A stretch of DNA of 47,508 nucleotides from SIG565 sp045647785 (lineage in GTDB: Bacteria; Bacillota; Clostridia; Oscillospirales; Acutalibacteraceae). The notes under the pieces are model-generated. The model had not been told where the DNA came from, made no database searches, and saw only the letters and a program-made list of their open reading frames with translations. Below, one piece after another: positions 9,878 to 19,242 of this stretch; position 1 is the first letter of the stretch, and the number at the start of each line of letters is the position of its first letter. Both the position numbers and the translations under genes were made by a program. Location: contig JAZRMU010000034.1 in assembly GCA_045647785.1 (NCBI GenBank), positions 1 through 47,508 on the forward strand, given 5' to 3'.

Positions 9878-10870
9878 TTAACCTACCCTTTCTATCTTTA
9901 TTTCATATTCCTGCACTTCATCACTTTCTTTAATTTTACAATTAAAGCCGAGCTCGCGAAGTGCCTTTAAATTACTGTTTTTCTGCCCGCCCATTTTTGA
10001 TAATGAGCCGCTTTGAACATAAATTATATAATCGCCCTTTTCCTTTAAGGCGGTTTTAGCTTTATCTAAATAAATTTTCGCATCGCACAGCTCGCGAAAA
10101 GCAGGATGCCAAGGACCTGCAATATATTTCTCTTCGTCAATAGTATGTAAGCCCGTTCTGATAACTGAAATACCGCGTTCTTTGAAAAATAGCAGCAATT
10201 TTGCAGTCAGATTTATAGCCGCCTCAAGGCTCTGGGGCTCATAAACTCCTTCTTTATAAAGAGAAGCAAGCCGCGTATCCTCAAGCACTATTGTTGGATA
10301 AATTCTAACAGTATTGGGATGAAGTTCCGCGATTTTCCTAGCTGTTTCCAACGATTTTTCATCACTATCTCCATACAACCCCGTCATCATTTGAAGTCCA
10401 AGTTCGAAGCCATAGCTGCGAATAAGTATTGATGCCGCTTCGATATCAGCCACGGTATGTCCGCGATCATTGAGGGAAAGCACCTGCTCGTCCATACTCT
10501 GTGCACCAAGTTCAATAGCCTTAACGCCATACTGCTTCAGCAACTTTAAAATCTCCTCATTAATTGCATCGGGACGGGTAGAAATTCTAATACCGCTAAT
10601 TCTCCCTCTTTTAAAATGCTCGTCTGCTGCCATCAGCAGCTCCAGCATATATTCCCTATTAATGGCAGTAAAGCTACCTCCAAAGAAGGCTAACTCACAG
10701 TTCCCCTTATTATAGTTCTTTGAATTTATCGCTATCTCCACCGCGGTATCAATATCCGCCTTACTAGGCTGCTCGTGTGTGCAGGCTATATATCGCTGAT
10801 TACAAAAGCTGCACTGCTGCGGACAGCCAAGGTGCGGCACAAACACCGAAATATTGGCATGCTTTTTCAT
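9878..10870 (-). CDS. Radical SAM protein, Elp3-like, function uncertain
   Basis: A 330-residue radical SAM enzyme with the 4Fe-4S ligands Cys16, Cys20 and Cys23 in CPQQCSFCNQ, followed by the SAM-binding AFFGGSFTAI segment and IRISTRPDAI. The sequence style (GCPQQCSFCNQR and GAQSMDEQVL) is like the Elp3/COG1243 radical SAM domain, but there is no room for the acetyltransferase domain that Elp3 enzymes carry. Substrate is not known. It overlaps rnc by 4 bases (ATGA) and precedes smc by 4 bases, so it is translated with RNA-processing and chromosome genes; an RNA-modification role is only a guess. Confidence 0.85.
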   Translation of the reverse strand: MKKHANISVFVPHLGCPQQCSFCNQRYIACTHEQPSKADIDTAVEIAINSKNYNKGNCELAFFGGSFTAINREYMLELLMAADEHFKRGRISGIRISTRPDAINEEILKLLKQYGVKAIELGAQSMDEQVLSLNDRGHTVADIEAASILIRSYGFELGLQMMTGLYGDSDEKSLETARKIAELHPNTVRIYPTIVLEDTRLASLYKEGVYEPQSLEAAINLTAKLLLFFKERGISVIRTGLHTIDEEKYIAGPWHPAFRELCDAKIYLDKAKTALKEKGDYIIYVQSGSLSKMGGQKNSNLKALRELGFNCKIKESDEVQEYEIKIERVG

Positions 10871-11547
10871 ACCGAAATGCCCATAAGCTCCAGCGCCTCG
10901 TGTGCTGCTGCTTGTTCAGCCAACTTTTTACTCTTACCTATGCCTGTGCCCAAAACATTCGAATTGAGATGGACCTCAACAGTAAAGCGTTTATCGTGGT
11001 CCGGACCGCTCTCGCCAATAAGAACATAGCTGAGTCTCTCCTCGGGATTTCGCTGAATGACCTCCTGAAGCCGGGTTTTATAATCCTTGAAAACCTCGTC
11101 GTCGGTGTTTTTTAGTTCCTCAAGCACAAAACGCATAACTAGGCGTCTGGCATTATCCATACCGCCATCCAAATAAACAGCAGCGAGAATAGCCTCAAAT
11201 GCATCGGCTAAAATCGAGGGCCTTTCAGCACCACCTGTGGCCCTTTCACCTCTGCCAAGTTTTAAATATTCGCCAACTTTAAGTTGCCTTGAAAAGTTAC
11301 AAAGCGACTTTTCGCAAACTAGAGAAGCACGAAGCTTTGTAAGCTCGCCCTCGGGTTTGTTTTTAAAGTTTTCATAGATATAATCAGCAACTATAACCGA
11401 TAATACCGCATCACCCAAAAACTCTAATCTCTCATTTGAGCCATAAGCTGGGTGCGTTTCATTAGCGAATGAAGAATGTGTTAGAGCATTCTCGAGCAAG
11501 GCTTCATTATTAAATTTATAGCCTAAACTTTCTTGTAATTTTTTCAT
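10867..11547 (-). CDS. rnc: Ribonuclease III
   Basis: Double-strand RNA endonuclease that processes rRNA precursors and some mRNAs. The 226-residue protein has the signature NERLEFLGDAVLS (residues 38-50), the second metal-binding region ILADAFEAILAAVYLDGG, and a C-terminal double-stranded RNA-binding domain (about 155-226) ending GKSKKLAEQAAAHEALELMG. Full length. It starts 2 bases after plsX and ends in a 4-base overlap with the radical SAM gene. The acpP gene often found between plsX and rnc is not here; an acpP lies alone at 38.0 kb. Confidence 0.97.
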   Translation of the reverse strand: MKKLQESLGYKFNNEALLENALTHSSFANETHPAYGSNERLEFLGDAVLSVIVADYIYENFKNKPEGELTKLRASLVCEKSLCNFSRQLKVGEYLKLGRGERATGGAERPSILADAFEAILAAVYLDGGMDNARRLVMRFVLEELKNTDDEVFKDYKTRLQEVIQRNPEERLSYVLIGESGPDHDKRFTVEVHLNSNVLGTGIGKSKKLAEQAAAHEALELMGISV

Positions 11548-11549
11548 AC

Positions 11550-12548
11550 CTAACCTTCGTTGATTTGATTTAATGAATTTGAAATTTTACCGATAACATC
11601 ATTCTCGGTAAATTTGATAGCCTGTCGCACAGCATTTTTTATTGCTTTTGCATCAGATGAGCCATGTGCTTTTATTACAGGCTTTGATACACCAAGCAGC
11701 GGTGCGCCGCCAACCTCGGAAGCATCCATTTTGCTCTTAAGTGTATATAGGTCTTTTTTAAGAATCAATGCGCAGAGCTTATTGGTAATATTTTTATAAA
11801 GTACACCCTTTATCATTTTGAAAAGGGTTGAAGCAGTACCCTCGATAAGTTTGAGCGCAATATTGCCTGTGAAACCATCAGTAACAACGCCATCGCAAAC
11901 ACCCTTCGGCAGCTCACGCGACTCGATATTTCCTACAAAGTTTATGGGTGCTTCGCTTAACATTTTATATGCCTCTTGCTGAAGCTCGCCACCCTTTGAA
12001 TCCTCTGTGCCGATATTAAGAAGTCCGATTGTGGGATTTTTTCTACCCTCAACACCCTCCAAATAAGCTGATGCCATTACGCCAAACTGACAAAGCATTT
12101 CGGGTCTGCACTCGGCATTAGCGCCCATATCCATAAGAAAATATGAGCCGTCGGGAGAAGGCAGCATACTGCCGAGAGCGGGACGCTTAACACCCTTAAT
12201 GCGCTTAACTATCAGCGTACCACCAACTACTACGGCACCTGTGCTACCCGCCGAAACAAAGGCATCTGCTCTACCTTCAGCCAACAGCTTGAATGCCACC
12301 GCCATCGAAGACTCCTTGTGAGCCTTTATAAGAGAAGTCGGTTCATCATGCATAGTAATAACATCGGTGGTATGTATTACCTCAAGATTTGTAAATTTTA
12401 GGTGATTATCATTAATAACTCGATTTATAGTTTCCTCATCGCCGGTTAAAATAATATCCACACCGTATTCTGCCTGTGCTAATGCAGCACCCTTAACAAT
12501 TTCGAGCGGGGCATTATCGCCGCCGAAGGCATCAATTACTATTTTCAT
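11550..12548 (-). CDS. plsX: Phosphate acyltransferase PlsX
   Basis: Converts acyl-ACP and phosphate to acyl-phosphate, the acyl donor for PlsY in phospholipid synthesis; peripheral membrane enzyme. The 332 residues start with IVIDAFGGDNAP, the family N-terminus, and contain DAFVSAGSTGAVVVGG and VTDGFTGNIALKLIEG. Length is normal. It overlaps trmFO by 4 bases (ATGA) and is followed by rnc. Confidence 0.97.
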   Translation of the reverse strand: MKIVIDAFGGDNAPLEIVKGAALAQAEYGVDIILTGDEETINRVINDNHLKFTNLEVIHTTDVITMHDEPTSLIKAHKESSMAVAFKLLAEGRADAFVSAGSTGAVVVGGTLIVKRIKGVKRPALGSMLPSPDGSYFLMDMGANAECRPEMLCQFGVMASAYLEGVEGRKNPTIGLLNIGTEDSKGGELQQEAYKMLSEAPINFVGNIESRELPKGVCDGVVTDGFTGNIALKLIEGTASTLFKMIKGVLYKNITNKLCALILKKDLYTLKSKMDASEVGGAPLLGVSKPVIKAHGSSDAKAIKNAVRQAIKFTENDVIGKISNSLNQINEG

Positions 12549-13840
12549 ACTGTTTCCCCCATTTTATCAAAAAACTCCATCGAGCGAGCCGATAATGCAC
12601 CGTATCTCTCGCGTTTATCTCTGATTTTTATTTCGAGTGGTGGCAAGATTCCGAAATTAGCACCCATCGGCTGAAAATCGGTTACCGTATCATCACAAAT
12701 ATATCCAAGTAAGGCGCCAATCATTGTGAAATCAGGCAAAACAACCTGTGGGCTGCCCAACAGCTTATTTGCCGCATTTATGCCCGCAATTATGCCTGAT
12801 GCTGCTGATTCCATATAACCCTCAACGCCCGATAACTGCCCCGCAAAGAAAATACTGTCGTTTTTCTTAAGGGATAAATCGGAGTTGAGTAGCTTTGGCG
12901 AGTTTATAAAGGTGTTTCTATGCATTACACCATAGCGCACAAATTCAGCATTTTCAAGCCCGGGAATTAAAGAAAAAACCCGCTTTTGCTCACCGAACTT
13001 TAGGTTTGTTTGAAAGCCTACAATATTATACATACTACCCGCTGCATTCTCTCGGCGAAGCTGAACAACCGCCCAAGGTCTATGCCCCGTTCTGGGGTCG
13101 CGAAGTCCTACCGGCTTTAGAGGGCCAAATCGAATCGAATCCTCGCCACGCTTTGCCAGCACCTCAACGGGCATACAGCCTTCGTACACATCGAACTCGT
13201 GAGTTATAGCCGATTCAGCCGAAATTAAAGCGGTATGAAAAGCCTCGTACTCCTCTTTATTCATAGGGCAGTTAATATAATCATCGTCTCCCTTACCGTA
13301 ACGCGCAGCAAAAAACGCCTTGCTAAAATCAATACTATCTGCTGTTACGATAGGTGCAGCGGCATCGTAAAAGCTCAAATGCTCGCTGCCTGTGTATTCG
13401 CTAATTTTTTCGGCAAGAGCGCTATCTGTTAGCGGTCCACTGGCGATAACGCAAATACCGGCGGGAATTTCAGTTACTACCTCGCTATGAACAGTGATGT
13501 TCGGGTTATTTTTAATCTCCTCGGTTATGAGTGATGAAAAAACATCTCTATCAACTGCCAGAGCACCACCCGCTGCAACAGCCGCCTTATCGGCAGCCTT
13601 AAGGCAAATACTGCCGAATCGGCGCATTTCCTCCTTGAGCAGACCTGCTGCAGAATCTAATCGCGCTGCTTTAAGAGAATTAGAACAAACAAGCTCTGCA
13701 AAATTATCGGTTTTATGTGCGGGAGATTTTTTTATCGGCTTCATTTCGAATAGGTCAACCTTTATTCCCCTTGCCGCTATTTGATTCGCCGCCTCGACAC
13801 CTGCCAAGCCTGCACCGATTACGGTTATTTTGTTTTCCAT
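12545..13840 (-). CDS. trmFO: Folate-dependent tRNA (uracil-54-C5)-methyltransferase TrmFO
   Basis: Makes ribothymidine at position 54 of tRNA using methylene-tetrahydrofolate and FADH2. The 431-residue protein starts with the FAD-binding motif ITVIGAGLAGVEAA and the family hallmark FAELVCSNSLKA. The later AGQLSGVEGYMESAASG segment is also characteristic. It shares one base with the topA stop (TAATG arrangement) and overlaps plsX by 4 bases; topA-trmFO is a conserved Firmicutes order. Confidence 0.97.
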   Translation of the reverse strand: MENKITVIGAGLAGVEAANQIAARGIKVDLFEMKPIKKSPAHKTDNFAELVCSNSLKAARLDSAAGLLKEEMRRFGSICLKAADKAAVAAGGALAVDRDVFSSLITEEIKNNPNITVHSEVVTEIPAGICVIASGPLTDSALAEKISEYTGSEHLSFYDAAAPIVTADSIDFSKAFFAARYGKGDDDYINCPMNKEEYEAFHTALISAESAITHEFDVYEGCMPVEVLAKRGEDSIRFGPLKPVGLRDPRTGHRPWAVVQLRRENAAGSMYNIVGFQTNLKFGEQKRVFSLIPGLENAEFVRYGVMHRNTFINSPKLLNSDLSLKKNDSIFFAGQLSGVEGYMESAASGIIAGINAANKLLGSPQVVLPDFTMIGALLGYICDDTVTDFQPMGANFGILPPLEIKIRDKRERYGALSARSMEFFDKMGETV

Positions 13841-15936
13841 TATTCTTTATCCTTTTTAGAGGGCTTTGCCTTGCGGCTCTCGCATTCGGAGTTCATACAA
13901 TACTCGCTTTTACCTCTACCCTTAATCATAAAGCTACCGCAAACTGCGCAAACATTACCTGATGGTAAACCGGGAGCAGCAAAATCACATTTAGGATAGA
14001 GCGAACAGCCATAAAAGCTTTTGCCCGTTTTCTTTGAATTACGCTTAACAAGCTTTGCTCCGCACTTCGGGCAAGGCTCTTTAATCTCATCCTCCGGCAT
14101 GGGCTTTGTGTTCTTGCATTCGGGATATCCCGGGCAAGCCAGGAATTTACCGAAGCGACTGGATTTTACAACCATTGTTCTGCCGCACTTATCGCAAACA
14201 ACATCACTTTCAATTACAGGAAGCTTAACGCGCTGACCCATTAGCTCGGTTTCAGCGGTTTTAAGCTCACCATCGAAATCCTTATAGAAATTTGCCATTG
14301 CCGCTACCCAATTAAGCTCGCCTGCCGCAATATGGTCTAAATCAGCTTCAACGCTTGCAGTAAACTTAACATCAACTATGTTTTTAAAGTGTTTAGCCAT
14401 CAAATCGGAAACAACAATACCGAGTGCTGTAGGCTTTAATGACTTTTTCTCTTTTTCGATATATTCACGCTGTAAAATATTGCCCATTATAGTGGCATAG
14501 GTAGAAGGTCTGCCGATACCATTTTCTTTGAGCACCTGAATAAGAGTGGGTTCAGTATATCGGGCGGGCGGTGCAGTATAATGCTGCTCGGGACAAAGCT
14601 CCTTAAGAGTTAAAATGTCGTCCTTTTTCATATCCTTGGGGATTATGCAGTTATCATCCTTCTCATCATCCCTACCCTCCTCATAAAGGGCAGTAAAGCC
14701 ATCGAATTTAACAGAATATCCTGAAGCTTTAAACATATAATCATTAGCAACAATATCAACTGATACCGTATCGTGTACGCAGTTAGCCATAAATGAAGCC
14801 ACAAAACGGCACCAGATAAGACGATAAACTTTATATTGTTCAGCCGTAAGGCTTTCCTTAACGCTTTCGGGCGTTAAGAGAATATCGGTCGGGCGAATTG
14901 CTTCGTGTGCATCCTGCGCGGCTGCATCTGTTTTATAATAGCGGTCGGATTTAGGCAGATATTTATCACCATAAGTGCCTGCGATAAAGTTTTTAGCTGC
15001 CATTCTTGCCTCATTGGATACACGCAAGGAATCGGTACGCATATAGGTTATAAGACCTATAGTGCCGCGACCGGCAACATCAACACCTTCATAAAGCTGT
15101 TGAGCTATACGCATAGTTTTCTGACCGGTGTAATTCAGCTTGCGAGAAGCCTCCTGCATAAGCGAGGAGGTAATGAACGGAGGCGCAGGCTGGCGGTTGC
15201 GAGTACCGTTTTTAATCTGTGAAACGGTATACTCTGCGCCGTCAAGCTCGGATACGATTTTATTTGCTTCAGCAGCGTTGTGTATATCGAGCTTATTGCC
15301 GGCATTATCACCGTGGAATTTAGCAACAAATGCCTTCTTTCCTGATAGTAGCTTTGCGTCTATAGACCAGAACTCCTCGGGAATAAAAGCCTCGATTTTC
15401 TTTTCTCTATCAACAATAAGCTTTAGCGCTACACTCTGCACTCTACCTGCCGAAAGACCGCTTTTAACCTTTTTCCACAAAAAAGGACTTAACTTATAGC
15501 CAACTATTCTATCAAGAGCGCGGCGCGCCTGCTGCGCATCAACTAAATCAAGGTCGATTTTACGAGGCGAAGCCATACCGCTTTCAACACCTGTTTTTGT
15601 TATTTCATTAAAGCCAACTCGGTTTTCGGCATTCATATCAAGCGATAAAATGGTTGCAAGATGCCAAGAAATCGCTTCGCCCTCGCGGTCAGGGTCGGTT
15701 GCAAGGTATACAAAATCAGCCTTTTCTGCCGCCTCTTTTAATTTTTTAATAGTATCTTTTTTTCCTGCTATGGTTTCATATTTAAGCGCAAAATTCTTAT
15801 CAACATCAACGCCAAGTTTAGACTTCGGAAGGTCGCGCACATGACCGACCGATGCCATTACCTCATAGTCAGAACCTAGGATTTTCTTGATACTCTTAAT
15901 TTTCGAGGGGGACTCAACTATTATCAATTTTGACAT
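13840..15936 (-). CDS. topA: DNA topoisomerase I
   Basis: Type IA topoisomerase that relaxes negative supercoils. The 698 residues contain the N-terminal TOPRIM domain (LIIVESPSK, DPDREGEAISWH) and the active-site segment GLITYMRTDSLR, with Tyr298 as the nucleophile and Arg300 beside it. The C-terminus has three zinc-finger-like Cys clusters at about 585-690 (CDKCGRTM..., CPKCGAKL..., CAVCGSFM...), then a Lys-rich end. It starts 30 bases after dprA and runs into trmFO. Confidence 0.98.
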   Translation of the reverse strand: MSKLIIVESPSKIKSIKKILGSDYEVMASVGHVRDLPKSKLGVDVDKNFALKYETIAGKKDTIKKLKEAAEKADFVYLATDPDREGEAISWHLATILSLDMNAENRVGFNEITKTGVESGMASPRKIDLDLVDAQQARRALDRIVGYKLSPFLWKKVKSGLSAGRVQSVALKLIVDREKKIEAFIPEEFWSIDAKLLSGKKAFVAKFHGDNAGNKLDIHNAAEANKIVSELDGAEYTVSQIKNGTRNRQPAPPFITSSLMQEASRKLNYTGQKTMRIAQQLYEGVDVAGRGTIGLITYMRTDSLRVSNEARMAAKNFIAGTYGDKYLPKSDRYYKTDAAAQDAHEAIRPTDILLTPESVKESLTAEQYKVYRLIWCRFVASFMANCVHDTVSVDIVANDYMFKASGYSVKFDGFTALYEEGRDDEKDDNCIIPKDMKKDDILTLKELCPEQHYTAPPARYTEPTLIQVLKENGIGRPSTYATIMGNILQREYIEKEKKSLKPTALGIVVSDLMAKHFKNIVDVKFTASVEADLDHIAAGELNWVAAMANFYKDFDGELKTAETELMGQRVKLPVIESDVVCDKCGRTMVVKSSRFGKFLACPGYPECKNTKPMPEDEIKEPCPKCGAKLVKRNSKKTGKSFYGCSLYPKCDFAAPGLPSGNVCAVCGSFMIKGRGKSEYCMNSECESRKAKPSKKDKE

Positions 15937-15966
15937 TTTATATCTCCTTTATGGGCGAAATATCGC

Positions 15967-17133
15967 CTATTCAGTAATTCCGTATTTCCCGCCCGGCAGC
16001 GCTTTTATAAATCCGAAAATCTCAAGTTCGGTTATAGCGGCAAGCATTTCGGAATCGGTAAGCTCCGAGCGATTAAGCTCATCCAAATAAAAAATCGGCT
16101 TATCTAATTGATTATACACTATTTTTGCGTTTTTTGAAAGATTTTCTTGAGATTTTTTTACGATTTTTTTAACTTCTTTTGGTTTTCGGGCTACCTTTTC
16201 TGCTTTTTCTTCCGTTTTCATAACAAGCTTTTTAGAATATGCCTTATCGGGTGTAATTTTATGCGGATAATAAGGTAAATATTCAACCACAATATCCGAA
16301 AGCTCTAAAAGCGGCTTTGCCCCGTCCCGCAGAAGCTTATTTGAGCCCATATACTCCGCTTTGGTAGGTGTGCCGGGTATTACAAACACATCTTTACCCG
16401 CCTCCACTGCGGCATTAGCTGTTATAAGTGCACCGCTTTTTTCGCCCGCTTCAATCAGAACCGTACCAAGACAAAACGCCGCCATTAAGCGGTTGCGAAC
16501 AGGAAAGGTATATTTAGATGCATTGTGATACGGCGGGTATTCTGAAACTAATAGCCCTTTTTCCGCAATTTCTTTTCGCAGCTTTATGTTTTGCTTCAGA
16601 TAGTCAGAACAAATACCGGCCCCTAAAAAGCAAACAGTTTTGCCGCCAATGCTCAATGCGCCGCTATGCGCTGCACTATCGCATCCAATTGCGCCACCGC
16701 TAACAACAGTGAATCCGCAAAGAGACAAACGAGCCGCCAACGAAAAAGCTGCTTTTTTGCCATATACGGACACCCTTCTCGGTCCCACAATGCATATAGA
16801 AGTTTCTTCCCCTAAAAGCGAAATATCGCCCTTGGCATATAGCACTGCGGGCGGTGTGGATATTTGCTTTAATGAATTAGGAAAATCAGCAGATGAATAG
16901 GCTATAACCGAAATGCCGTTTTGTTGACATTCCTGCAAATTCCTTTTAGATGCCGAAAGCTCTTTTTCTAGTAGCTTTTTGCGAATCGCAGGGCTGATTG
17001 GCAGGGTGATAAGTTCTGCTTCATCTGCCTCATAGATACGCTTGGCTTCAGAAAAATGCTCAATAAGCGGTAATAGATATTTACTGCCAAAGCCGAGCTT
17101 ACTCTGAAGCCAAATCCAATAAATTTCGTTCAT
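15967..17133 (-). CDS. dprA: DNA-processing protein DprA
   Basis: Loads RecA onto incoming single-stranded DNA during transformation. From the chosen ATG the protein has 388 residues. It has an N-terminal helical domain, the Rossmann-like core with SICIVGPRRVSVYG and VVSGGAIGCDSAAHSGAL, then PVRNRLMAA and EAGEKSGALITA, and a C-terminal winged-helix segment (about 330-385). A Lys-rich linker joins the last two. The ATG shares ATGA with the upstream methyltransferase stop and has GGGAG nine bases before it, so I prefer it to the GTG five codons upstream. Presence of dprA alone does not prove competence. Confidence 0.95.
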   Translation of the reverse strand: MNEIYWIWLQSKLGFGSKYLLPLIEHFSEAKRIYEADEAELITLPISPAIRKKLLEKELSASKRNLQECQQNGISVIAYSSADFPNSLKQISTPPAVLYAKGDISLLGEETSICIVGPRRVSVYGKKAAFSLAARLSLCGFTVVSGGAIGCDSAAHSGALSIGGKTVCFLGAGICSDYLKQNIKLRKEIAEKGLLVSEYPPYHNASKYTFPVRNRLMAAFCLGTVLIEAGEKSGALITANAAVEAGKDVFVIPGTPTKAEYMGSNKLLRDGAKPLLELSDIVVEYLPYYPHKITPDKAYSKKLVMKTEEKAEKVARKPKEVKKIVKKSQENLSKNAKIVYNQLDKPIFYLDELNRSELTDSEMLAAITELEIFGFIKALPGGKYGITE

Positions 17134-17900
17134 CGCTTTAACTCCCACATAGCAATTGCTGCCGCAACAGATGCATTAAGCGATTCTGCAGAGCCCAACA
17201 TAGGTATTGTTATTTTTTCACACACCGAGATGGCGCTATCAGTAAGTCCGTTAGCCTCGTTGCCAATCAGCACCGCCGCGCCGTCTGAAAAAGTAACATC
17301 GGTAATTTTTTTGCCATCCCTGACTACACAAGAATATAGCTTTAATCCGCTGTCTTTTAAAAAATCTACGAAATTATCAGCGATAATTATAGGCATACGA
17401 AGCAGCGTTCCCATAGAAGCGCGCAGAGCCTTTGGAGAATACGGGTCGCAGGAATTGCCCGAAATAATAATTCCCGAAATGCCGAGCGCCTCTGCAGTTC
17501 TTGAAATTGCTCCTAAATTGCTAGGATCTGATAAATTTTCAAGTGCAATATACCGACCCCTTTTATCAATTTCCACCGATTTCTCGGGCATATTCACAAC
17601 TGCTAAAACACCTTGCGGAGTATCGGTATCGGCAATTTTCTCAAACACAAATTCGGGCACTACTACCGTTTTTTCTGAATTTTTCGCTAAAATTTCGGCT
17701 GTTTCTCTTCTTGCATTAAGGAATTTTTCGGATATAATAAGCACACTGAAGCCGACCCCGTTATCTGCACAATCGCCACAAATACGAAGTCCTTCAACTA
17801 TAAATTTACCTTGATTTTTTCGTTCCTTCGAACTGCTTTTTAGCTTTGAAACCGCCTTAATCAGCGGATTTTCGCGGCTTGTGATACTTAAAAACTCCAT
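17130..17900 (-). CDS. SpoU/TrmH-family RNA 2'-O-methyltransferase
   Basis: SAM-dependent RNA ribose methyltransferase with a trefoil-knot SPOUT fold. The 256 residues show an N-terminal substrate-binding domain and the three SpoU motifs: LENLSDPSNLGAISRTAEA, LIGNEANGLTD, and IPMLGSAESLNASVAAAIAMWEL. The closest named relatives modify 23S rRNA (RlmB/TsnR type), but the exact target nucleotide cannot be read from the sequence. It overlaps dprA by 4 bases and lies 54 bases after rplT, separated by a terminator, so this gene likely begins a new unit. Confidence 0.93.
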   Translation of the reverse strand: MEFLSITSRENPLIKAVSKLKSSSKERKNQGKFIVEGLRICGDCADNGVGFSVLIISEKFLNARRETAEILAKNSEKTVVVPEFVFEKIADTDTPQGVLAVVNMPEKSVEIDKRGRYIALENLSDPSNLGAISRTAEALGISGIIISGNSCDPYSPKALRASMGTLLRMPIIIADNFVDFLKDSGLKLYSCVVRDGKKITDVTFSDGAAVLIGNEANGLTDSAISVCEKITIPMLGSAESLNASVAAAIAMWELKR

Positions 17901-17920
17901 AAAAATCCTATTCCTTAAAA

Positions 17921-17950
17921 CAAAGTCGCCCGAGAGTAATCTCGGGCGTG
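17921..17950 (-). terminator. Intrinsic terminator after rplT
   Basis: On the minus strand a 9-base-pair GC-rich stem, CGCCCGAGA with TCTCGGGCG (17927-17935 and 17940-17948), with a 4-base loop, is followed by ACTTTGTTTT. It sits just behind the rplT stop and should end the infC-rpmI-rplT transcript. Confidence 0.8.
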
Positions 17951-17954
17951 AAAA

Positions 17955-18314
17955 TTATTTCTCTAATGCTTTCTTTGCATTTTTTGCAAGAGTGGCAAAG
18001 CCGGCAGCATCGTTTACAGCGAGGTCTGCCAACATTTTACGGTTAATCTGAACGCCAGCCTTCTTAAGACCATTCATAAAGGTCGAGTAGTTCATACCGT
18101 TGATTTTAGCTGCAGCCGAAATTCTGGTGATCCAGAGACGGCGGAAATCACGTTTCTTAAGTCTTCTGCCGATATAAGCATACTGACCGGATTTCATTAC
18201 AGCTTCTTTAGCTGTTTTGAAGAGCTTTGATTTTGCTCCGAAATAGCCCTTAGCGAGCTTTAAAGTTTTATTTCTTCTTTTGCGTGTTGCTAACGCACCT
18301 TTTACACGTGCCAT
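17955..18314 (-). CDS. rplT: 50S ribosomal protein L20
   Basis: Early-assembly 23S rRNA-binding protein, and in Firmicutes the repressor of its own infC-rpmI-rplT operon. 119 residues, full length, with the conserved start ARVKGALATRKRRNKTLKLAKGY and KRDFRRLWITRI. It is last in the three-gene operon, 23 bases after rpmI. Confidence 0.99.
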   Translation of the reverse strand: MARVKGALATRKRRNKTLKLAKGYFGAKSKLFKTAKEAVMKSGQYAYIGRRLKKRDFRRLWITRISAAAKINGMNYSTFMNGLKKAGVQINRKMLADLAVNDAAGFATLAKNAKKALEK

Positions 18315-18337
18315 CTGTAACTAACCTCTCTTTCCGT

Positions 18338-18535
18338 TTACTTGTAAGGAATCATTTTCTTAACCGCGGCAACGTTAGTTACATCGGCTACTACCACCTT
18401 GCGGAGGTTTCTCTTACGCTTGGTTGTTTTCTTGTTTAAAATGTGTGATTTGTAGGCGTGGCCGCGCTTTACAAGACCGTTTTTGGTAAGCTTGAAACGC
18501 TTTTTAGCGCCACTGTGAGTCTTAATTTTAGGCAT
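18338..18535 (-). CDS. rpmI: 50S ribosomal protein L35
   Basis: Small basic ribosomal protein of 65 residues; the sequence PKIKTHSGAKKRFKLTKNG and KKTTKRKRNLRK is typical. It lies between infC (28-base gap) and rplT, and is preceded by AAGGAGG. Confidence 0.99.
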   Translation of the reverse strand: MPKIKTHSGAKKRFKLTKNGLVKRGHAYKSHILNKKTTKRKRNLRKVVVADVTNVAAVKKMIPYK

Positions 18536-18563
18536 TTTTTATTCCTCCTTAAAAATTTACGAA

Positions 18564-19082
18564 TTACTTAACAGGCTTCGGCGCTAAGAACATAAGCATA
18601 TTTCTGCCTTCCATCTTAGCGGGCTTTTCTACATTTGCAACATCTGAGCAATATTCAGCAAAACGCTGCATAATTTCCAGACCAATCTCGGGATGACCGA
18701 ACTCACGTCCACGGAAACGAATTGATACCTTAACCTTATCGCCATCCTTTAAGAATTTAAGCGCGTGGTTACCCTTGGTTTCAAAATCGTGCTTATCAAT
18801 GCTAAGTCCCAAGCGGATTTCCTTTACATCAACAACCTTTTGATTCTTTCTAGCTTCCTTCTCACGCTTCGCTTGCTCAAAACGGTATTTACCATAATCC
18901 ATTATCTTGCAAACGGGCGGATTAGCATTCGGTGAAAGATTTACAAGGTCAAGGTTCTTCTTAACTGCGGCAGACAGCGCATCCTTGATAGGCATAATGC
19001 CAAGCTGTGAGCCATCGGTATCGATAACACGAACCTCTTTGAACTTAATGTCCTCATTGATTAAAATTTCTTTGCTGCTAAT
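18564..19082 (-). CDS. infC: Translation initiation factor IF-3 (ATT start)
   Basis: Prevents subunit re-joining and checks the start codon on the 30S subunit. Read from an ATT codon at 19080-19082 the protein has 172 residues, the normal length: the N-terminal domain (INEDIKFKEVRVIDTDGSQLGI), linker, and C-terminal domain with KVSIRFRGREFGH. Starting at the first ATG would remove 29 residues, including the conserved KEVRVID segment. GGAGG lies nine bases before the ATT (19092-19096). An ATT start is the known self-control device of infC, since IF-3 discriminates against it. A leader with a terminator precedes it. Confidence 0.97.
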   Translation of the reverse strand: MSSKEILINEDIKFKEVRVIDTDGSQLGIMPIKDALSAAVKKNLDLVNLSPNANPPVCKIMDYGKYRFEQAKREKEARKNQKVVDVKEIRLGLSIDKHDFETKGNHALKFLKDGDKVKVSIRFRGREFGHPEIGLEIMQRFAEYCSDVANVEKPAKMEGRNMLMFLAPKPVK

Positions 19083-19109
19083 GTTGAAGCACCTCCGATA
19101 AAATAATTC

Positions 19110-19143
19110 AAAAAAGCACGGATAACAATAAAGTCATCCGTGC
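19110..19143 (-). terminator. Attenuator terminator in the infC leader
   Basis: Minus-strand hairpin with an 11-pair stem (one G-U), 19116-19126 with 19133-19143, a 6-base loop and a run of six T. It lies between the infC promoter and the infC Shine-Dalgarno site, so it would stop transcription before the gene. In Firmicutes this leader position is used for L20-dependent attenuation; the mechanism here is inferred from position. Confidence 0.85.
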
Positions 19144-19236
19144 AAATAAGCATAATAAGAGTGTGAACTCTTAACTTATTGACCCTGTAGGACGGAACCT
19201 CGGGGTGAGAACGACATTACTGCTCTGCTTTGTTGT
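19144..19236 (-). promoter_or_regulatory. infC 5' leader, probable L20-responsive region
   Basis: About 90 transcribed bases lie between the start site region and the attenuator terminator. They contain a clean 7-pair hairpin with a TCAC loop (19156-19173) that can extend through AATAAG with CTTATT (19175-19180 and 19145-19150). Structured leaders here bind L20 in relatives. I cannot confirm the family match without a covariance search. Confidence 0.6.
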
Positions 19237-19242
19237 ACCGAT

